A stretch of 32,804 nt of DNA from Cyanobacteria bacterium RYN_339 (GTDB taxonomy: Bacteria; Cyanobacteriota; Sericytochromatia; S15B-MN24; JAQBPE01), in contig JAQBPE010000133.1 in NCBI GenBank assembly GCA_028287685.1, forward strand, positions 1 through 32,804, given 5' to 3'. Position numbers and translations under genes: made by a program. Positions within the stretch are counted from its first letter, which is position 1, and each line of letters begins with the position of its first letter. The notes below the pieces were generated by a model, which was not told where the DNA came from, searched no databases, and worked only from the letters and a program-made list of their open reading frames with translations. Positions 23,383 to 30,600 of this stretch are shown one piece after another.

Positions 23383-23414
23383 AAAAAAGGGGCCCTCCCG
23401 GTCTGGGAGGGCCC
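23383..23414 (-). terminator. Intrinsic terminator of the Lys/Ala/Pro-repeat gene
   Basis: GGGCCCTCCC and GGGAGGGCCC pair perfectly over ten positions around a five-base loop (23400-23404), and on the minus strand are followed by CC and six T residues (23383-23388). It starts 13 bases after the repeat-protein stop codon. Confidence 0.9.
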
Positions 23415-23427
23415 TGTTAAGGGGGAC

Positions 23428-24927
23428 TTACTTGCCCTTGAGCAAGCGCTCGATTTCCCTGGTGGCGGCCTCCAGGCGGCCCTTCACCGTGCGCAGCGTC
23501 TGCTCGTCGGCGCCGTCCGGCTGGGCCTTGCTGACCACGGCCTTCTTGGGCGTGGCGGCCTTGGCGCGACGCGTCACCTTGATCTTCTTGGGGGGCGCGG
23601 AGCCGACATGCGCTTCCTGGGGGTTGCCGCCGGCGGCCTTGTTGCTGCCCACGTGGGCGCGGCCGGCCGTAGGCTTCTTGCCGATGGTCGTGACCTCGGC
23701 GGCGGGCTTGGGCTTGGGGGCCTTGGGCTTGGCCTTGATCTCCGTGACCTTGGACGTCACGGCCTTCGGCTTGCTGACGGGCTTCTTGGGGGCGGCCTTG
23801 GGGGCCTTCGCCACGGGCTTGCGCACGGTGGGCTTCTTGACGATGGGCTTCTCGGCCACCGTCGGCTCGACGACAGGCTGCTCGACCGGCGCCTTCACGA
23901 CCTTGGGCTTGGCGACTACGGGCTTCTCGACCGGCGCCTTTACGACCTTGGGCTTGGCGACGACGGGCTTCTTGATCTTCGCGGAGCCGACATGACCCTC
24001 TTGCGGGCTGCCGCCGGCGGCCTTGTTGCTGCCCACGTGGGCGCGGCCGGCCTTGGGGCCCTTGCCGATCGTCGTGACTTCCGTGGCCGGCTTGGCGGCA
24101 CGGGCGCGCACCTTGGTGGGCTTGATCTCAACGGGAGCGGGCGGCTCGACCGGGTCGACGGCCTTGGGGACTTTCGGAGCCTTCGGTGCCTTCGGCGCCT
24201 TGGGCGCCTTGGGGGTGCGGGCGCCGCGGCCGGACGGCTTCGCGCCTTCGCCGGTCCCGACGTGGGGACCTTGGCCGCGGACCTTGTTCAGCCAGCGCTG
24301 GAACAGCGAGGGGCCGATCGCCAGGGCCACGTCGAAGCCGCCGCGGCCGACGGTGTCGAAGTCGGCTTCCGCCTTGGCGAAGTTGCCGGCGGCGCGGTCG
24401 GCCTGGGAGGTCTGCCAACCCTTGAACATCTTGAACGCGCCGAACGCGGCGAAGGCCACCGTCATGGCCGTGCCCGCCCAGGGCAGGAAGAAGCAGGCGG
24501 CGGCGCCGGCGGCCATGACGGCGGCGGTCTGGATGGGGTTCTGGATCGCCCCCTTGATCATGTCGACGCCTTCGTTGAAGAAGCCCTTGAAGAAGTGGCC
24601 GGCGGCGCGGGCGGCGGAGAAACCACCGGCCTGCGGGGCCCCGGGGTAGCCGGGGGGCAACTGCTGCGCGCCCTGGTTGTTGACGGCGGGCGGCTGGTTG
24701 GAAGGGTTCCAGTTGTCCGGGGGCACCACGCCGCTGGGGGCGGGAACCTGGTCCCCGCTGTTGTTCGCGCCCGGTCCGGGCACGGGCGACGGCTGGTTGC
24801 CGACGGGCAGGGGCGGCAGCACGGGCGGGACCGGCGCGGACGGCGCGGTCAGGCCAGGCGCGTCGCCACCAGCCGGGCTGCCGTTCCAGGGCTTGTAGGA
24901 CGGGAAGTTCACGTACTGGATCGTCAT
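23428..24927 (-). CDS. Repetitive Lys/Ala/Pro-rich protein with central hydrophobic segment
   Basis: I do not recognise a family. The 499-residue protein has four zones. Residues 1-100 are rich in Pro/Gly/Asn with no signal peptide. Residues 110-170 contain a hydrophobic glycine/alanine stretch (about 132-165) that could span the membrane or form a hairpin. Residues 240-470 are a very basic Lys-Ala-Pro-Val region with APK triplets, a 15-residue tandem repeat (321-350) and two copies of a 34-residue module (283-316 and 411-444) that differ at only four positions. Residues 472-499 are a helical end (TLRTVKGRLEAATREIERLL). The start at 24927 has GAGG seven bases upstream. It resembles histone-H1-like or cell-wall-spanning tails, but either is a guess. 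Confidence 0.8.
   Translation of the reverse strand: MTIQYVNFPSYKPWNGSPAGGDAPGLTAPSAPVPPVLPPLPVGNQPSPVPGPGANNSGDQVPAPSGVVPPDNWNPSNQPPAVNNQGAQQLPPGYPGAPQAGGFSAARAAGHFFKGFFNEGVDMIKGAIQNPIQTAAVMAAGAAACFFLPWAGTAMTVAFAAFGAFKMFKGWQTSQADRAAGNFAKAEADFDTVGRGGFDVALAIGPSLFQRWLNKVRGQGPHVGTGEGAKPSGRGARTPKAPKAPKAPKAPKVPKAVDPVEPPAPVEIKPTKVRARAAKPATEVTTIGKGPKAGRAHVGSNKAAGGSPQEGHVGSAKIKKPVVAKPKVVKAPVEKPVVAKPKVVKAPVEQPVVEPTVAEKPIVKKPTVRKPVAKAPKAAPKKPVSKPKAVTSKVTEIKAKPKAPKPKPAAEVTTIGKKPTAGRAHVGSNKAAGGNPQEAHVGSAPPKKIKVTRRAKAATPKKAVVSKAQPDGADEQTLRTVKGRLEAATREIERLLKGK
23596..23697 (-). repeat. Copy B of the 34-residue EVTTIGK...HVGSA module
   Basis: Encodes residues 411-444 of the repeat protein. It begins EVTTIGK, has the middle block AGRAHVGSNKAAGG and ends HVGSA. 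It differs from copy A (23980-24081) at four residues. Confidence 0.85.
23878..23967 (-). repeat. Two tandem 45-bp copies encoding PVVAKPKVVKAPVE(K/Q)
   Basis: Residues 321-335 and 336-350 are the same 15-residue unit except for the last residue. At DNA level the copies are also nearly identical, so the duplication is recent compared with the decapeptide repeats elsewhere in the window. Confidence 0.85.
23980..24081 (-). repeat. Copy A of the 34-residue EVTTIGK...HVGSA module
   Basis: Encodes residues 283-316 of the repeat protein. The module contains HVGS twice (RAHVGSNKAAGG and HVGSA), so it may itself derive from a shorter repeat; a third related GPHVGTGEG occurs at residues 220-228. Confidence 0.85.
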
Positions 24928-25018
24928 GGGAGTCCTCGCGCCGCTGGGCAATACCCGTTCCTTATCGCGTCGCCGGGCGAAGATCGGGTTCAGCGCGGAT
25001 GAAGCGGAGGTTAAATTT

Positions 25019-25027
25019 TGCTATAAT
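25019..25027 (+). promoter_or_regulatory. Extended -10 TGC-TATAAT of the PSRP-ppdK operon (predicted leaderless)
   Basis: A perfect extended -10 (TG at 25019-25020, TATAAT at 25022-25027) lies seven bases before the ATG at 25035. The transcription start is therefore expected at or next to the start codon. No -35 match is present, as is usual for extended -10 promoters. Confidence 0.7.
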
Positions 25028-25034
25028 TGCCCGT

Positions 25035-25877
25035 ATGTTCGGCTCTACCATCACCCATGACAACCCCTTGATCGTCTATTCGCTGTCCGACGCCAGCGGG
25101 CAGACGGCGGAGATGGTGGCGAAGGCCATCGTCAGCCAGTTCATTGGCTTGCCGATCCGGATCGTCCGGCTGCCGCGGCTGATCAGCGCCCAGCAGCTCG
25201 TGAACATGGTCAAGCTGGCGGCCCAGAGCCCCTGCGTCTTCGCTTACACGCTGGTGACGGAAGAGCTGCGCCTGACGCTGGAGGCGGAGGCCACCAAGGC
25301 GCAAATCCCGTGCCTGGACTTGCTGGGGCCCTCGATCACCTGCGTCGGCAAGCTGTTGGGCGTCGAGCCTCGCCACGAGCCGGGCGCCGTGCACGCCAAG
25401 GACGAAGACTACTTCCGGCGCATGGACGCGATCGACTTCGCGATCAAGTACGACGACGGCAAGAGCCCCCAGGGCCTGGTGCTCGCCGATCTCGTGCTGG
25501 TCGGCGTCAGCCGCACCTCCAAGACGCCCACTTGCATGTACCTGGCGCAGAACCAAGGCATCAAGGCGTGCAACGTGCCGCTGGTACCCCAGGCGCAGCC
25601 GCCCAGGGAGCTGTTCGAGCTGCCGCCCAACAAGGTCATCGGCTTGACCGTAAGCCCGGACCTCCTGACGGGCATCCGGACCAACCGCCTCGCATCGTTG
25701 GGGCTGCCCCCGGAGAGCGGCTACGCCGACAAGGCGAAGATCTCGGAGGAGCTCGCGCACGCCGAGCAAGTCTTCCGGCGGCTGCGGTGCCCCGTGGTCG
25801 ACGTGACGTACAAGGCGATCGAAGAGACCGCCTCGGAGATCCTGGCCATGATCAACCGAAAGGAACTGCTCGCATGA
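25035..25877 (+). CDS. PPDK/PEP-synthase regulatory protein (PSRP, DUF299), bifunctional kinase/phosphorylase
   Basis: The 280-residue protein is a PSRP: it phosphorylates a threonine of its target dikinase with ADP to inactivate it and removes that phosphate with Pi to reactivate it. The P-loop-like GVSRTSKT (157-164) is conserved, as are the N-terminal SLSDASGQTAEMVAKA (16-31) and DYFRRMDAIDFAIKYDDG (125-142), with family-typical length. The ATG at 25035 fits the family start; the frame upstream crosses a perfect promoter. No ribosome site is present, so a leaderless mRNA is likely. Its TGA overlaps the ppdK ATG (ATGA), so target and regulator are translated together. Confidence 0.95.
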   Translation: MFGSTITHDNPLIVYSLSDASGQTAEMVAKAIVSQFIGLPIRIVRLPRLISAQQLVNMVKLAAQSPCVFAYTLVTEELRLTLEAEATKAQIPCLDLLGPSITCVGKLLGVEPRHEPGAVHAKDEDYFRRMDAIDFAIKYDDGKSPQGLVLADLVLVGVSRTSKTPTCMYLAQNQGIKACNVPLVPQAQPPRELFELPPNKVIGLTVSPDLLTGIRTNRLASLGLPPESGYADKAKISEELAHAEQVFRRLRCPVVDVTYKAIEETASEILAMINRKELLA

Positions 25878-28549
25878 CCTCCCAACCCACCGCGACCAAC
25901 GACGCTCGCGGGACCAAGCGGGTCTACCTCTTCGCGGAAGGCAACGCCAGCCAGAAGGACCTCTTGGGCGGCAAGGGCGCCAACCTGGCCGAAATGACCA
26001 ACGCGGGGCTGCCGGTCCCGCCGGGCTTCACGATCCCGACCACGGTCTGTAACGAGTACTACGAGCAGGGCGAGCGATCGCCCCAGGAGCTGTGGGACGA
26101 AGTGACGGCCGCGCTGGCAACCGTGGAAGCGACCACGGGCAAGCGCTTCGGCGATCACGCCAACCCTCTGCTGCTCTCCGTGCGCTCCGGCGCCAAGTTC
26201 TCGATGCCCGGCATGATGGACACGATCCTCAACCTGGGCCTGAACGACGAGACCGTCCAGGGCATCATCGACGCCACCGGCAACGAGCGCTTCGCCTACG
26301 ACGCCTACCGCCGCTTCATCGCCATGTTCAGCAACGTGGTGCTGGGCTTCCGGTTGGATAACTTCGAGCACATGCTCGAGCAGTTCAAGGCGCGCCTGGG
26401 CGTGCGGCTCGACACGGAGCTCGACGCGCGCACGCTGCGCGAGGTGGTGGGCGCCTACAAGGCGCTGGTGCTCAAGAACCTGGGCATCGATTTCCCCACC
26501 GACCCCAAGGCCCAGCTGCGCATGGCCATCGAGGCCGTCTTCAAGAGCTGGAACAACGACCGCGCCATCACCTACCGCAACCACCACAAGATCGCCCACG
26601 ACCTGGGCACGGCCGTGAACGTGCAGTCCATGGTCTTCGGCAACATGGGCGACGACTCCGGCACCGGCGTTGCCTTCACGCGCAACCCCAGCACCGGCGA
26701 GCACAAGCTCTACGGCGAGTTCCTCTTCAACGCCCAGGGTGAGGACGTGGTGGCCGGCATCCGGACGCCGCGGCCGATCGCGGAGCTGGAGAGCGACATG
26801 CCCGGCGTGTATGCGGAGTTCGTGGCGATCGCCGGTCGCCTGGAGCAGCACTACCGGGACATGCAAGACCTCGAGTTCACGATCGAGCGCGGCAAGCTCT
26901 ACATGCTGCAGACCCGCAACGGCAAGCGCACCGCCCAGGCAGCTATCAAGGTGGCGGTGGACATGGCCAACGACGGGCTGATCACGCAGGAAGAGGCGCT
27001 GATGCGGGTGGAGCCCACCCAGCTGAACCAGCTGCTGCACCGCCGCATCGACCCCAACGCGATCTTGAAGGTCATCGCGCGCGGCCTGCCGGCCTCGCCG
27101 GGCGCCGCCACGGGCACGATCGTCTTCGACGCCGACGAGGCGGAGAAGCGCGGCATGCTGGGCGACAAGGTCATCTTGGTGCGCGTGGAGACCTGCCCGG
27201 ACGACATCAACGGGATGATCCACGCGCAGGGCGTGCTGACCAGCCGCGGCGGCATGACCAGCCATGCGGCCGTGGTCGCCCGTGGCATGGGCAAGCCCTG
27301 CGTGGCGGGCTGCGACGGGCTGGACGTCGACCTGAACGCGAAGACGATGCGCGCCGGGGACTTGCTGCTCAAGGAAGGTGACACGCTGTCCATCAACGGC
27401 GCCACCGGCGAGGTGATCCACGGCGAGGTGCCGACGATCGAGCCGGAATTGTCGCCGGAGTTCCGCACGCTCATGGCGTGGTCCGACACGTTCCGCAAGC
27501 TGGGCGTGCGCGCCAACGCCGACACGCCGGAAGATGCTGCCAAGGCGCGCGAGTTCGGCGCGGAGGGCGTGGGCCTCTGCCGCACGGAACACATGTTCAT
27601 GGCGCATGACCGCCTGCCGGTGGTGCAAGAGATGATCCTGGCGAACAACGAGGCCGCGCGCCGGCAGTCGCTGGCCAAGCTGCTGCCCATGCAGCGCGAG
27701 GACTTCATCGGCATCTTCCGCGCCATGGCCGGGCTGCCCGTCACGATCCGCCTGCTGGACCCGCCGCTGCACGAGTTCCTGCCCAACCACCAGGATCTCG
27801 TGGCCGAGGTGGCCGTGCTGCGCGTCAAGGGCGATGACCCCCAGCGGCTGGCGCAGCGCGAGCGCATGCTGCGCGAGGTGGAACGCCTGCACGAGTCGAA
27901 CCCCATGATGGGGCTGCGCGGCTGCCGCTTGGGGCTGACCTTCCCCGAGATCAACGAGATGCAGGTCCGGGCGGTCTTCGAGGCGGCTTGCACGCTGAAG
28001 CGCGAAGGCGTGGAAGTGCTGCCGGAGATCATGATCCCGTTGGTGGGGCATGTGAACGAGCTGGCGCGCGTGCGCAGCCAGCTGGAGGTGGTGGCGAAGG
28101 AGACGATGGCGCGCGAGGGCGTCGAGGTCGACTACCGCTTCGGCACGATGATCGAGATCCCGCGGGCCGCCCTCACGGCCGACCAGATCGCGCGCGAGGC
28201 GCAGTTCTTCTCGTTCGGCACGAACGACCTGACGCAGATGACGTTTGGTTACAGCCGGGATGACGCGGAGGGCAAGTTCTTGACGCGCTACCTGGAGGGC
28301 AAGATCCTGCCGGCCAACCCGTTCGAGGTGCTGGACCGCGATGGCGTGGGCGCGTTGATGCGCATCGCCGTGGAGAAGGGGCTGTCTACCAACCCGACGC
28401 TCAAGCTGGGCGTCTGCGGCGAGCATGGCGGGGAGCCCAGCTCGATCGCGTTCGCGCACGAGTTGGGGCTGCACTACGTGAGCTGCTCGCCCTTCCGCGT
28501 GCCGATCGCGCGGCTGGCGGCGGCGCAGGCCGCCATCGAGCAGAAGTAG
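25874..28549 (+). CDS. ppdK: Pyruvate, phosphate dikinase
   Basis: The 891-residue cytoplasmic enzyme interconverts pyruvate + ATP + Pi and PEP + AMP + PPi. The ATP-grasp domain begins near residue 20 (LLGGKGANLAEM at 31-42; SVRSGAKFSMPGMMDT at 102-117). The phosphohistidine domain has GGMTSHAAVVARGMGKPC, with catalytic H464 and the adjacent T462 that PSRP enzymes phosphorylate. The PEP-binding TIM barrel contains GLCRTEHMF (567-575), the FGTNDLTQ block (781-788) and the catalytic C848 in LGVCGEHGG. Length is normal. AGGA lies about nine bases before the ATG. The gene overlaps PSRP by four bases, and a bidirectional hairpin follows. Confidence 0.98.
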   Translation: MTSQPTATNDARGTKRVYLFAEGNASQKDLLGGKGANLAEMTNAGLPVPPGFTIPTTVCNEYYEQGERSPQELWDEVTAALATVEATTGKRFGDHANPLLLSVRSGAKFSMPGMMDTILNLGLNDETVQGIIDATGNERFAYDAYRRFIAMFSNVVLGFRLDNFEHMLEQFKARLGVRLDTELDARTLREVVGAYKALVLKNLGIDFPTDPKAQLRMAIEAVFKSWNNDRAITYRNHHKIAHDLGTAVNVQSMVFGNMGDDSGTGVAFTRNPSTGEHKLYGEFLFNAQGEDVVAGIRTPRPIAELESDMPGVYAEFVAIAGRLEQHYRDMQDLEFTIERGKLYMLQTRNGKRTAQAAIKVAVDMANDGLITQEEALMRVEPTQLNQLLHRRIDPNAILKVIARGLPASPGAATGTIVFDADEAEKRGMLGDKVILVRVETCPDDINGMIHAQGVLTSRGGMTSHAAVVARGMGKPCVAGCDGLDVDLNAKTMRAGDLLLKEGDTLSINGATGEVIHGEVPTIEPELSPEFRTLMAWSDTFRKLGVRANADTPEDAAKAREFGAEGVGLCRTEHMFMAHDRLPVVQEMILANNEAARRQSLAKLLPMQREDFIGIFRAMAGLPVTIRLLDPPLHEFLPNHQDLVAEVAVLRVKGDDPQRLAQRERMLREVERLHESNPMMGLRGCRLGLTFPEINEMQVRAVFEAACTLKREGVEVLPEIMIPLVGHVNELARVRSQLEVVAKETMAREGVEVDYRFGTMIEIPRAALTADQIAREAQFFSFGTNDLTQMTFGYSRDDAEGKFLTRYLEGKILPANPFEVLDRDGVGALMRIAVEKGLSTNPTLKLGVCGEHGGEPSSIAFAHELGLHYVSCSPFRVPIARLAAAQAAIEQK

Positions 28550-28561
28550 CTCGCAAAGCAA

Positions 28562-28588
28562 AAGGGCAGCCGATCATCGGCTGCCCTT
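28562..28588. terminator. Bidirectional terminator between ppdK and the convergent membrane-protein gene
   Basis: AAGGGCAGCCGAT and ATCGGCTGCCCTT are perfect 13-base arms around a single centre base. It lies 12 bases after the ppdK stop and 26 bases after the convergent stop. The minus-strand side is followed by a T-rich TTTTGCTTT; the plus side is less T-rich (CGCATTAAAT). Confidence 0.8.
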
Positions 28589-28614
28589 CGCATTAAATGT
28601 GCTGGCGTTCCATC

Positions 28615-29160
28615 TTAGACCACCTTCGTGTTGTTGGCCGCGGCGGAGCCGGGCTTTGCCATGGCAATTTCTACGTCGCTGTTCTTGTCGAGCTTGTCGT
28701 AGTCGGGCTTCTTCTTGCCCAGGAAGCTAAGGCCGAAGCCAATCAAGCCGCCCGCGGCCACCGCGCCGAGCGCAATGAGAGGGTCGACCGCCGCGCCAAA
28801 CTTCAGGAGGGCCAGGCCGACGCCGGCGAGGCTCAGGCCGCCACCGATCGCCGCGCCCCAGCCGGCCTTGTGGGTGATCGTCTTCCAAATGGTGTTGTCT
28901 TCGGTGTCGAAGCTCCAGATGGTGCCGCGGATGCCCTTGTCCTTGATTTCGATCCGGTCGTTGATGCGCAGGCCCTTGGGCACGTTGGTGGACGAGGCGA
29001 TGTACATGTCGCCGTTGTCCGCCTTGAAGACGATGTTGTCGGCCCCGTCGGACTTCATGGCGTCGAGCGCCTTGCCCTCGTCGCCCTTCTTGACCTGGTA
29101 CAGGTGGTCGATCTTGTAGTCTCGGACGCGGTTGTCGTGCGTGACCTTGATCTCGGGCAT
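28615..29160 (-). CDS. Unknown protein with C-terminal glycine-rich membrane hairpin
   Basis: I do not recognise this 181-residue protein. Residues 1-95 are soluble and beta-rich, with alternating charged residues (YKIDHLYQVKKGDEGKALDA, then RINDRIEIKDKGIRGTIWSFD). Residues 99-121 and 124-148 are two Gly/Ala/Leu-rich hydrophobic segments joined by a short turn, a glycine-zipper-like hairpin. A short basic tail follows. There is no signal peptide. GAGAGG lies six bases before the ATG at 29160, and a TGC-TATAAA promoter lies further upstream, so the in-frame ATG at 29190 is less likely. It is convergent with ppdK and separated from it by a terminator. No function can be named. Confidence 0.75.
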   Translation of the reverse strand: MPEIKVTHDNRVRDYKIDHLYQVKKGDEGKALDAMKSDGADNIVFKADNGDMYIASSTNVPKGLRINDRIEIKDKGIRGTIWSFDTEDNTIWKTITHKAGWGAAIGGGLSLAGVGLALLKFGAAVDPLIALGAVAAGGLIGFGLSFLGKKKPDYDKLDKNSDVEIAMAKPGSAAANNTKVV

Positions 29161-29194
29161 CGGGAACCTCTCGCTCGATTGCTTTGACAATTTC

Positions 29195-29200
29195 TTTATA
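29195..29200 (-). promoter_or_regulatory. Extended -10 TGC-TATAAA of the unknown membrane-protein gene
   Basis: On the minus strand TATAAA is preceded by TTGC, giving the TGn extension. The start point is expected near 29188 with a leader of about 28 bases containing GAGAGG. This promoter, unlike those at 4943, 18994 and 25019, leaves room for a normal ribosome site. Confidence 0.55.
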
Positions 29201-29256
29201 GCAACTTAACACTCCGCACACGGTTATTGTGGGTTGAAACTTGCGTTAAGTCTGTC

Positions 29257-30564
29257 CTAGCGAGGGGCGGGGTAGCGCTGGAGCTGATCCTGCGACACGC
29301 CGCCGGCGCGCGCGATCGCCTGGTAGACGTCGGCGGCGGGGGTGCGCACGCGCTTGAGCGCCAGGTCGTTCGGGTCGATCGAGAACAGGCCGAAGCGCGG
29401 ATCGTGGCTGCCCCACTCGTAGTTGTCGGCGATCGACCAGTGCATGTAGCCCAGCACCGGCACGCCCTCCGCCATGGCCTTCTGCAGCCAGGCCACGTGC
29501 TGCACCAGGAACGCTTCGCGCGTCCAGCCGTCGCCGCGGGCCTGGCCCTGGAAGGTGGCCATGCCGTTCTCCGTGATCATGAGCGGCTTGTGGTAGCGCG
29601 CGTACAGGTCCTTCGAGACCTCGTAGATGCCGCGCGGGTAGACCGGCCAGGTCCAGCTCTTGGACACCTTCACGTAGTCGCGCAGGCGCAGCGAGTGGAA
29701 GTAGTTGAAGGCCACGTAGTCTGCGTGGTGGGGGGCCACCTGGTCGTAGATCTCGTGCTCGTCGAGGTAGAGGTGCGGGTCGACCGCCTCCGTGCCGTTG
29801 CCGGGCGTGTCCGGGTAGTTGATGGCGATGGGGCACAGCGAGACCTGGGCGTCCGCATCGTTGGCGTGGATCGCGTCGTAGGCCAGCTTATGGGCCGCGA
29901 TCTGGTGCTGCATGACCTTCCGGTAGGCCAACAGGTCATGCTTGGCCGGCGGGTGCATGCCCACCACGAAGGCGGCGGGACCCAGGGTGTTGGGCTCGTT
30001 GAGCGTGAGCCACCACTTGATTTGGGGGCCGTACTCCTTGGCGAGCCAGGCCGCGTGGGTCGCGAGGGCCGTCTGCATGCGCTCCGACTCCCAGCCGCGC
30101 TTGCCGTCCGCGTCCGGCTCGTCCAGCCAGGCCGGGTAGGCCCAGTGGGAGACGGTCACGATCGGCTCCAGGCCGCGCTGGCGTAGCGCCGCCAGTACGT
30201 CGTGGTAATGCTGCACCGCAACGGCGTCATGCTTGCCGGGCGACGGCTCCAGCCTGGACCATTCCAGGCTCAGGCGGTAGGCGCCCAGGCCCAACGAGGC
30301 CGTCAGGTCGGCGTCTTCCTTGTAACGGTTCCAGTTGTCGATGGCGCGGCCGATCGGCTGCGCCACCTTGCCGGCCTGCTCCCAGGCGGCCCAGTTGCTG
30401 GTGCGGTCGCCGCCCTCGCTCTGGAATCCCGCCGTCGCGACGCCCCACATAAAGCCGGGCTGCATGGCCTTTGCGCTCGAGGGCGCGCCCGCCTTCGGGG
30501 TTGCGATCGGGGAGTGGGCACAGCCGGCCAACAGGGCCAACGCCAGGGAGAGCAAGCGTTTCAT
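29257..30564 (-). CDS. Glycoside hydrolase family 1 (beta-glucosidase type) with lipoprotein signal
   Basis: The 435-residue protein is a GH1 TIM-barrel enzyme that hydrolyses beta-glucosides or related glycosides with retention. The acid/base is E190 in WWLTLNEPNTLG and the nucleophile E332 in LMITENGMATF; other conserved blocks are WGVATAGFQSEG (40-51), RLSLEWSRLEPSPG (97-110) and YMHWSIADNYEWG (373-385). The N-terminus MKRLLSLALALLAGC is a lipobox signal with the acylated cysteine at residue 15, so the enzyme is predicted on the outer face of a membrane. Most bacterial GH1 enzymes are cytoplasmic. The gene is 36 bases after priA on the same strand. TATAGG stands six bases before the ATG, a possible weak -10. 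Confidence 0.95.
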   Translation of the reverse strand: MKRLLSLALALLAGCAHSPIATPKAGAPSSAKAMQPGFMWGVATAGFQSEGGDRTSNWAAWEQAGKVAQPIGRAIDNWNRYKEDADLTASLGLGAYRLSLEWSRLEPSPGKHDAVAVQHYHDVLAALRQRGLEPIVTVSHWAYPAWLDEPDADGKRGWESERMQTALATHAAWLAKEYGPQIKWWLTLNEPNTLGPAAFVVGMHPPAKHDLLAYRKVMQHQIAAHKLAYDAIHANDADAQVSLCPIAINYPDTPGNGTEAVDPHLYLDEHEIYDQVAPHHADYVAFNYFHSLRLRDYVKVSKSWTWPVYPRGIYEVSKDLYARYHKPLMITENGMATFQGQARGDGWTREAFLVQHVAWLQKAMAEGVPVLGYMHWSIADNYEWGSHDPRFGLFSIDPNDLALKRVRTPAADVYQAIARAGGVSQDQLQRYPAPR

Positions 30565-30600
30565 AGCTTACCTATAGCTTGAACCGCTCTAAACCTGACG

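Noticed and set aside
21573-25002. Long plus-strand frames opposite proS and the repeat protein
   Set aside because: They mirror minus-strand genes with clear motifs and terminators; no motif or start signal supports them.
25310-25873. In-frame N-terminal extension of ppdK
   Set aside because: It overlaps the PSRP gene in another frame, and the PPDK family starts at the ATG at 25874.
25721-28561. 946-codon minus-strand frame opposite ppdK
   Set aside because: ppdK is unambiguous on the plus strand; the reverse frame has only His/Val/Arg-rich low-complexity sequence.
29184-29212. TTGACA on the plus strand near 29184
   Set aside because: No good -10 at the right spacing and no plus-strand gene follows.
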